Part shown: positions 56,515 through 64,000 of the stretch, one piece after another
Layout of the letters: each line of letters starts with the position of its first letter
Position numbering within the stretch: the stretch's first letter is position 1
Assembly: GCF_019175385.1 (NCBI RefSeq)
Contig: NC_083345.1
Span: 122,515,657-122,579,656 of the forward strand
Reading direction: 5' to 3'
Source of the DNA: Lycium barbarum
Lineage: Eukaryota > Streptophyta > Magnoliopsida > Solanales > Solanaceae
Length of the DNA: 64,000 bases
Made by a program: the position numbers and the translations under genes
Notes under the pieces: generated by a model
Database searches by the model: none
Told to the model about the DNA's origin: nothing
Seen by the model: the letters and a program-made list of their open reading frames with translations, nothing else

Positions 56515-57093
56515 GTGATCGTGGATAGATTGACGAAAGCAGCCCATTTCCTTCCAGTCAAAACAACGTATGCAGTAGAAGACTATGCAAGGCTATATCT
56601 CAAGGAAATCGTGCGGCTCCATGGCATACCATTGTCTATTATCACAGACAGGGGAGCACAGTTTACAGCTAAGTTCTGGAAGTCTTTTCAAGAAGGTTTG
56701 GGCACGCAAGTGAAATTTAGCACAGCATTTCATCCACAGACCGATGGGCAAGCCGAGCGTACCATTCAAACCTTAGAATATATGCTCCGGGCGTGTGTGT
56801 TAGATTTTGGTGGAAGCTGGGATGATCATTTACCCCTCATTGAATTTTCATATAACAACAGCTATCATTCTAGTATACAAATGGCTCCATACGAAGCGTT
56901 ATATGGAAGGAAATGTAGATCTCCAATCGGATGGTTCGAAGTAGGAGAAGCACAATTAGTGGGCCCTGAATTGGTCCAGCAAGCAATAGAAAAGGTCAAG
57001 GTGATTCGAGATCGGTTGTTGACAGCCCAAAGTCGCCAAAAGTCCTATGCGGACAACCGCCGACGAGATTTGGAGTTTCAGATTCATGATTAG
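56515..57093 (+). pseudogene. Tekay-type integrase core
   Basis: VIVDRLTKAAHFLPV opens the core. ITDRGAQF holds the second catalytic Asp, and HPQTDGQAERTIQTLE the Glu. RSPIGWFEVGE follows. The frame ends at TAG 57091-57093 within a conserved stretch and resumes in the same frame. Confidence 0.92.
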
Positions 57094-57537
57094 GTGTTCT
57101 TGAAAGTGTCGCCAATGAAGGGGGTGATGAGATTTGGCAAGAAAGAGAAGCTAAGTCCGAGGTATATCGGACCCTACAAAATCATCCGCAAGGTGGGACA
57201 GGTAGCCTATAAACTAGAGTTGCCTTCAGAGCTTGAATCAATCCATCCAGTCTTTCATGTTTCAATGCTCCGCAAGTGTGTTGGAGATCCCACAAAGATT
57301 GTCCCGATAGATGATGTGCAAATAGCGGAAAAGTTAACTTATGAAGAAGTGCCTATTTCCATCTTAGATAGACAAGTGCGAAAGCTTCGAAACAAAGAGG
57401 TAGCTTCCGTTAAGGTCCTGTGGCGGAACAACAGCCGGGAAGAAATGACTTGGGAAGCGGAAGAGAGCATGAAGTCAAAGTATCCCCACTTATTCCAACC
57501 CCCAGGAGAAATCCAAGACGAAACACCAATGAGATAA
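57094..57537 (+). pseudogene. Tekay-type integrase C-terminus and chromodomain
   Basis: LSPRYIGPYKIIRKVGQVAY is the usual C-terminal integrase block and HPVFHVSMLRKC its end. A chromodomain-like segment follows (KLRNKEVASVKVLWRNNSRE, MTWEAEESMKSKYPHLF). A chromodomain at this place defines plant chromoviruses and is thought to guide insertion to heterochromatin. Confidence 0.88.
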
Positions 57538-57728
57538 GGTATGTATGCACTAATTTTTATGATTTTGGTCGTGTGTGGCCACAAATATGTTGCTATTATG
57601 ATGTAGCCCTGTGAGGCGATGATATTATGGGTTGTTGTGACAGGTTAGTAGTGCCATAGTACAGGGGAAACTCTGGAGAAATTTTCGTAGAATTCCCGAG
57701 CGTTTAACATTCGAGGACGAATGTTCCC

Positions 57729-57747
57729 AAGGGGGGGGGGGGGAGAA
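57729..57747 (+). promoter_or_regulatory. Polypurine tract of Tekay-type element
   Basis: AAGGGGGGGGGGGGGAGAA directly precedes the 3' LTR start TGTTACACC. The G run is 13 long. Confidence 0.88.
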
Positions 57748-60220
57748 TGTTACACCCCGGAAAATTTTCGTTAGCGCACAGTGGATCGACTGGCGAAGGA
57801 CAATTTCGAGTATCGAACTAGTGATGTCTTAATGATATTTAGGAGAAGAATTATAATTCCCCTTATGTTGGTAATGAAGTGCCAAGTAAGTTCAAGAAGG
57901 ACCCATAAGCCAAATATGGGCATAAGCCATCCAAAAAGGGCGAGTTAAGGAAACACTTTCGGAGGATCTGATTTGTAGGGGTCAAAACTCCATTTTTAAG
58001 TCGGAATTTGGGGAAAACACCACAAGTATGAAAGTTGTAGATAATTGAAAGATCTTTCCAACCATAGGTCGTGAGCCCTCACATCATATCGGGATCAAAA
58101 GTTATGGCCGTTCTACGACAGACTGTTACGGGCAAAAATATCACCTTCTAGCACCATCCGCGACTCGCGGATGACCTGCGACTCGCGGATGCGACCTGAC
58201 TTCATCGCGGATTGTGCCAGTGAGGGGCGATCGTCTAGCAAGATCTGAGACACAACCTGCGACTCGCGGAGCATTTCCGCGACTCGCGAAGTGTGTCGCA
58301 TGTCGTGCCAGTCCAGAAAATTTTGGACCTTTTTAAATGTACCCAACTCGTCCAAAAATCATTTTTTTCCATATTGTTGACCAAGGAACTCTCTAGAACT
58401 CTCTCCAACATCCATCTATAAGAGATATCAAAGGAAAACCAAGATCAACAACATCAATTACATGAAATCAAGTGTGTAGATTCAAGCAAAACTTGTCTTC
58501 TTCAAGGAAATTCAAGAAAGAGTGAAGTAGGGTTTTGGTGCTAAAGGGTTATTCTCTTTCAAGTCTTGTTCAACCATCATCCAAGGTGAGTTTTATGATC
58601 ATCCCATGTTGTTTAAGGTCTTAGAAAGCTTAGATGCTTGAAATGTAGAGAAGCATAACAAATGGGTCATTCAAGAGTGAATAGTGTCATGTTTGGTTAG
58701 TAGTGGAATTGAATCATGGATTATAGGGTGTTGTGAGTATGCATAGGTTATAAATGACTTGTAAACCCTGAGATAAATGTGATACGTGGGAAAATACGAT
58801 ATCGAACCTATAACCATAAATGTGATGAAATTGGAGAGAAATGGTGGATTTTGCTAAATGCACATAGATGATGATTGTTGATTGTGATGTTGTGAGTAGC
58901 ATTGGGAATGTTGGGAGTTGATATAGAACATGGGAAAAGTAGTATAAACAAAGGAAGTGTTGCCCATTTTTTTCCTAGAAATAACGACGCGTTCTTATAG
59001 TTATTTAGCTAATGTACCTCGCATTCTTTAATGAAGGTGACGACGTAACATCGGAGGTGAACGAGAGACCGATAGCTTAGCTAAACGACAAAGGTATGTG
59101 AGGCTAGTCCTTCCTTCTAATGGCATGAATCTCTTAGCTTGAATTCCTATTCCTTTCATGAGCTCTCACCTTCTAAGAAGTTAGAGGCTTATGCCTATGA
59201 ATGTCTATGTGGGTTAAGCTATTCGATGTGAGGATGTTATTCCTTGCCTACACTCACCTTATGTACTAGTCCTTTCAAGGTGAGGCACAATGTCCATAAT
59301 GGCTCCATAACGTAACCGGGGGATCACGACCTTACGTCACCCCGATATGGTAAAGTTTATCATGAGCCTTATATACGCATTAGGATAAGATAAGTAATTT
59401 ATGATGAGCATATTATTATGAGTACTTTGCATTGAGCATGTCATGAGCATTTTACACCGTGCCTAGTTGGCCGGGCAGTCACCGCCAAGGCGGGCAGCTA
59501 TACGGAGACACCATGACCTTCGGGCATGGGCAGACACCACTAGTGGGCGGCATGAGACGGTACCCCGGACGCGGGAGGCCTGGACGCGGGCTAATGTTAT
59601 TGATTATCACACCGTTCCGATATGGACGGGCAGCTTGCATATTATACATATATGAGATTATGATGAGTATGAGTAAGACAACATGCAATACTTCTTTTAT
59701 GATTGCCATTCAGATTTAGATGTTTCATATTGATGTTCACATTATATTATCACTGTCTTTCTTCATTGTTTATGCCTCTCATACTCAGTACAATGTTCGT
59801 ACTGACGTCCTTTTTCTTTGGACGCTGTGTTCATGCCCACAAGTAGGCAGGGAGGAGACGTTGCTCCAGATTCCTAGAGTTGCCAGCCGATTAAAAGCCC
59901 TCCATTGCTCCGGAGGTGCCTATGACAATCTTTTGTGTACATTTGTATATGTGTCAGTTCATAGAGGCTCGTAGATACTCGATGTGGGTTGTATGGTCTC
60001 AGGGAATGGTCATTTTGCATGCATGTACACATATGTATTATTTTGCTAGCCTATAGGGCTCAAGTATATACAGTACTTTTGTTTCCAAATGAAAATGTTT
60101 TTCTTATAAATTAACTATGAAGTGGATAATCGATTGACAAAGAGGCTAAGGAGTAGTAACACGAGTGGTGCTCGGTGGTTAGCACGGGTACCCGTCGCGG
60201 CCCTTAGCCGGGTCGTGACA
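57748..60220 (+). repeat. 3' LTR of Tekay-type element, 2473 bp
   Basis: TGTTACACCCC to GTCGTGACA. It matches the two parts of the 5' LTR and preserves the empty site of the solo LTR. Confidence 0.95.
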
Positions 60221-60415
60221 ATAGGTTTCCAAGTACATAATATGATTGTACGGGCTGGCCATGGGTTGATAATTTTTGCTAAATTCATGATCTTCAAAAG
60301 GTTTAATGGTTGTATTATATTTTGATGTCTCCGCTCTATAAACTTGATATGTGACGGAGAAGAGCATGAGGATGCAAATGTAAATATTATATATGAATGA
60401 TAATCATGTATTTTG
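60221..60415 (+). repeat. Harbinger tail, second copy of an about 190-bp duplication
   Basis: It continues the host transposon after the TSD ATAGG and is about 85-90% similar by eye to 46370-46560. Confidence 0.8.
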
Positions 60416-60459
60416 AACTTTTCTTATGGTATGGTATTTTGTGTATGTTTCTACAAATC

Positions 60460-61200
60460 TTAGTTTCAGTTTCTGCACTCATTTTTGTACAGTTTCTGCA
60501 TCATTTTTGCACAATTTATGCATTTTCTGCATCATTTTTTCACAGTTTCTGCATTTTTTTGCTTCAGGTTTTGCATTTTTCTGCACAGTTTTTGCATCAT
60601 TTCTGCACAGTTTCTGCATCATTTACAGTTTCTGCATTTTCTGCATCATTTTTGCACAGTTTCTGCATTTTTTTGCTTCAATTTTTGCATTTTTCTGCAC
60701 AGTTTCTGCATTTTCTGCATTATGTTTGCACAGTTTCTGCATTTTTGGCTTTAGTTTTTGCATTCTCTGCATCATTTTTGCATAGTTTCTGCATTTTTTG
60801 GCTTCAGTTTTTGCATTTTTTGGCTTCAGTTTTTGCATTTTTCTGCACAGTTTCTGCATCATTTTTGCACGGTTTCTGCATTTTCTGCATAATTTTTGCA
60901 CAGTTTCTGCATTTTGTGGCTTCAGTTTTTGCATTTTTTGCACAATTTCTGCATTTTTTGGCTTCAGTATTTGCATTTTTCTGCACAGTTTCTGCATATT
61001 TTGGCTTCAGTATTTGCATTTTTCTGCACAGTTTCTGCATTTTCTACATCATTTTTGTACAGTTTCTGCAATTTTTGGCTTCAGTTTTTACATTTTTCTG
61101 CATAATTTCTGCATTTTCTACATCATTTTTGCACAGTTTTATGCACAATTCTTGCATTTCCAGCACCTAGTTTCAGTTTCTGTTTCTGTTTCTGTTTTTT
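60460..61200. repeat. TTTCTGCATTTT-type minisatellite in Harbinger 3' region
   Basis: Dozens of irregular units: CAGTTTCTGCA, TTTTTTGGCTTCAGTTTTTG, TTTTTCTGCA, ATCATTTTTGCA. Long open frames on both strands (up to 257 codons) consist of repeated FCTVSAFLHSF-like words and are not genes. Confidence 0.92.
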
Positions 61201-61544
61201 TGGTTTCTAGGCAACCAATTTACTAGCTTGAGTGACTAACCAAAGTTGTAAGAAGAAAAAAAAACTAGTGAGAGTTCATTATAATGGGTAATTTATAACC
61301 TATGCACCAAGTTGGATCTCTTGTACGTTTTTGCACTTATGCACAATAAGCCATTGGAATATCAAGGTTAAAATTGGAAATAAAAACTTTATCTAGGTTT
61401 ATCCAACTTCAAATCAAACACATGCTTTGAATTATACATGGTATATCCCATCTTTAATCCAATGAACCAAACAAAGAACTAGTACTAAATAATCCAGGGA
61501 TTATTTAGTCCCAGGACTATAATCCCAGCATAAATTTGTTCGCG
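61201..61544 (+). other. Harbinger 3' subterminal region
   Basis: Non-coding; it includes ACTAGTACTAAATAATCC and TAATCCCAGCATAAA near the right TIR, partly inverted relative to the left end. Confidence 0.6.
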
Positions 61545-61561
61545 TACCAAACGACCACTTA

Positions 61562-62270
61562 GAGTTATAAATCCACTACTAACTGAAAATAGTATCCAGC
61601 CAACCTTCCCACATCTTCCTTTGCCGTTTTATCCCTTTCTTCCCTTTGTATGCCTTAAACTTTTCACTTCCTAAAGGAATGCTTGTGCCCTAATTTACAA
61701 TTAGTCGTAATAGCTTCAACTAAGGAAAAAATTTAATGACAAATTAAAAGACTCCTAAACCTAAAAGGATTTTGAAGTGTTAAATAATTAAATAATAATT
61801 GAGGAAAATAGTAAATGACGATTGTGTCTTGTGAAATTTTTTAATGAACGGTAAAAAGTTTAAATAACATTTCTAAAATCCTTCATGTTTTTAATATCGT
61901 ATAGATTAAAAAGAAAAGCGTTTTTCAAATAGGAAAAAGAATCTTTAGTGCTACCGAAGCAAAGGGTTAATTTTTGAGACACATGCACGTGCATGGTGAT
62001 TTGCCAGATCCCAATGCTGCAAAGAAAGATCAATGCTAGTATTTTCAGATTGTTCCATCAATGCTATTTTCAGATTGTACCTTTCATGTATCCTTGCAAC
62101 GATTAGCAAAGGGAGGACTAGGAGTTAGGGCGCACATAAGGATTTACTTATTTAGGAGTCAAACCATTTTTTCTTTGATCAGGATTTTCTCTAATTGTTT
62201 TTTTATATTGTTATACTTATAGTACTATTTACGTGATTTTTAAATACGTAAATTTTATTTTAAAGTACTT
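61562..62270. other. Intergenic sequence, with dispersed repeat at about 61790-61910
   Basis: The only recognised feature is the stretch similar to 31680-31800. No gene was seen. Confidence 0.5.
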
Positions 62271-64000
62271 TGTTATATCCCGTGTTTTCGCACATTTGGA
62301 AAATTTGAAATAATTTTGACTTGTAAGAAATAAGGTCATAATTGATTTTATTTAACACATGAGTTGTTTATGAAAGAATATTAATGTGGAAATGTTGGAG
62401 AAGGCCAAGGGTAAAATTGGAGTTTTGGAAATTAGCTTCGGGAATTTCAAAACAAGAATTTTAACCAATTGGGCTCAAAAAAATGAAAAGAAAAAAATGA
62501 GGCCCAAATGAGAGAGGGGTGGCCGGCCACATAGTGGCCCAAGCCCATGATTTTATTAATTATCCATGTGATAACTAATATAAAGGATCAACTAATGAGT
62601 CATAACACCTAGAAACTTCAAGAAATTAGAAAGCAAGAACAAAACAAGCAAGAAGAGCACAAAAAAAGGGCCATTCGGCCAAGCTCAAGGATTTTTGCCC
62701 CTTTGAAATCTCTCTCCAAAAATTATTTTCTTGTGGTTTTTCCACTAATTCAAGGGTCCTTTACAACTTAGTGTAGCTATTTTGGAAGATAAGGAGCTTG
62801 GTTCATCAAGTTGACAACTTGGTCAAGTGAAGAAGAGTGGAGAAAAAGGTAAGAATCAATTCCTTTTTATTATGTTATGAAGGTTTGTTTGTGTTGTAGT
62901 ATGTAGAAATGAGTAGAAATTATGGAAATATAGAAGTTTGCAAAGTGGGTGTGTATGTATGTAGCTAGCCGTGTGTGTGCATTGTTGTGTGAGTAATATG
63001 AGTTGAATTTTATGTTGTATTCTAGTTGTGGTTATGGTGAAAGTTATATTGGAAATGAAAATTGAATGAATTTGGTTGAAGTTGGAAAAATAGGTGTTGG
63101 CCGTGTGGTATATGGAAGTTGAAATGGAAATGAATTAATGTTGTTTAATATGTTAGTTGTGTTGTTGTGATCCTTGCAATGTAAATGAAGGTAAAATGGT
63201 TTAAGTTGGCATTGAAATGGAATGTAGAAGATTATGTCATTTTAGAATGATTTTATGATATTGTGGAAATGAAGTTGTTAAGGTGCAAATTATGATTATT
63301 GTTGATGGAATTGGAAGATGGAAATATGTTATGAATAGGTAGGTTGAAGATTAGAAGTTTCGGATGAATTATGGTTTTGGTGGAAATTTGTATATTTTGT
63401 ATATTTTGTAGAAATGATATGAAATGCTTCCGAATTGTATTGTGATGATCTTGATTAGTAATGAATATGAGAATGTTGGTATTGATTTGGAAATGTGAAG
63501 TTGGAATGAAAGTTATTGCATTATGTTGGAAAGAAGACTAGTTATGCTATATTGTGTTTTGTAATGATTGTTGGTGTTGTTGGTATTGTTGTTGGTTTGG
63601 TTGTTGATGATTGGGGCCGAGTTAAATCTCGGGGATGTTGTATGTATAGGGGAGGTGCTGCCCAAATTTTTGTAGAAAAGTATAAGTTAAGATTCAAGTT
63701 CTAAAGGCTTGAAATTGATAATTGGTAAATGTGACCAATTGCAGATTTTTGACGAAACGGGAATTAAATTTGGACTAGCGTAAAGGGCAAAAAAGGTCTG
63801 TAAAGCCGTCCCTTTCCTTCTTTTGGCATGTCCTAGGTGTACTAGGGATTGATTTGAGCCTCGGAAAGTATTCTGTTCATGGAAACCCGAGATTGAAAAT
63901 GTCCCTTTTTCATTCAATAGAATTGAGTACTAATTGTATGTTTTGTTGAAAGAATTGTGCAAGCTTTCTCAAATTGTCTTGAAAGTTAGGGAATGTCCCT
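62271..64000 (+). repeat. LTR of the solo-LTR family, truncated by window end
   Basis: It starts TGTTATATCCCGTG and follows the order of 46702-48500: GGCCGGCCA, CCAAGCTC, CCTTTGAAATCT.TCTCCAAAAA, ATGTAGAAATGAGTAGAA, ATTCTAGTTGTGGTTATGG, GGAAGATGGAAATATG. It is more diverged than the Tekay LTR pair, with indels. Whether it is a full element or another solo LTR cannot be told here. Confidence 0.88.

Larger units (their letters stand above)
46569..60220 (+). mobile_element. Tekay/Del-type chromovirus (Ty3-gypsy) retrotransposon
   Basis: It begins TGTTACACCCCGG and ends GGGTCGTGACA, flanked by the 5-bp target duplication ATAGG (46564-46568 and 60221-60225). It encodes gag, protease, RT, RNase H, integrase and a chromodomain in the plus strand. 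The 5' LTR is 5960 bp because a 3.48-kb solo LTR is inserted in it; the 3' LTR is 2473 bp. Four in-frame stops make it inactive. Confidence 0.95.
43501..61558 (+). mobile_element. PIF/Harbinger transposon, interrupted by a gypsy element
   Basis: The left TIR GGGGTCGTTTGGTA (43501-43514) matches the right end read inversely, GTGGTCGTTTGGTA (61545-61558), at 13 of 14, and the flanks are TTA (43498-43500) and TTA (61559-61561), the usual PIF/Harbinger target duplication. The interior has a Myb/SANT-like gene, the second protein of such elements, and a tail of the transposase. Removing the 13.65-kb inserted retrotransposon leaves about 4.4 kb. The catalytic DDE part is absent, so the element is non-autonomous. 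Confidence 0.85.

Noticed and set aside
60397..61226. 257-codon plus-strand frame and others with FCTVSASFLHSF-like repeats
   Set aside because: Low-complexity tandem repeat; overlapping frames open on both strands; not a protein family.

Overview
The window is repeat-dominated nuclear DNA of a flowering plant, most likely a eudicot. Solanaceae is a weak inference from the look of the repeats. It has plant-specific transposon lineages, intron-like signals and AT-rich spacers, and no bacterial features. No rRNA, tRNA or CRISPR array was seen. Only one ordinary host gene is reasonably supported, a small membrane-protein gene at about 35.6-36.75 kb. Nearly everything else is transposable elements, several nested inside one another.

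Region 1 (1-20959, minus strand) is an almost complete, very large Ogre/Tat-lineage Ty3-gypsy retrotransposon. The upstream 5' LTR lies on the right (15825-20959, 5135 bp) and the 3' LTR on the left, cut by the window edge (1-3519). Reading leftwards from the 5' LTR there are a tRNA-Arg-type primer site, an extra ORF1, gag-protease with a G-patch-like tail, a 178-nt intron holding the gag-pro stop codon, RT, two RNase H domains (the second archaeal-type) and integrase. A long 3' UTR with a large minisatellite and a polypurine tract follow. RT and RNase H are separated by a single in-frame TGA. The LTRs are nearly identical, so the insertion is young. It appears to sit in a decayed copia LTR.

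Region 2 (20960-39850) is AT-rich spacer with small transposons: a perfect-TSD hAT MITE (22198-22375), a copia LTR relic, a possible small CACTA element, and a 4.67-kb non-autonomous CACTA element (24229-28899, TSD TCT) carrying exon-like pieces, including an HMA metal-binding exon of HIPP type. Two further hAT-type MITEs, a poly(A)-tailed retrocopy with a 14-bp TSD, a 50-bp-arm hairpin, a Stowaway MITE and short tandem repeats follow. The host gene lies here. Its putative 5' UTR intron holds three tandem 164-bp copies, each with its own possible splice donor, and a CACTA end begins 5 bp after its stop codon.

Region 3 (39860-43150, plus) is a 5'-truncated L1-type LINE with one in-frame stop.

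Region 4 (43501-61558) is a PIF/Harbinger element with 14-bp TIRs and TSD TTA. It keeps a broken Myb/SANT-like gene and only the tail of its transposase. A chromodomain-bearing Tekay/Del-type gypsy element (46569-60220, TSD ATAGG) inserted into it, and the 5' LTR of that element was then hit by a 3.48-kb solo LTR of another family (46702-50185, TSD GAAAT). This gives a clean three-layer order of events. The final 1.7 kb (62271-64000) is another LTR of the solo-LTR family, cut by the window end.
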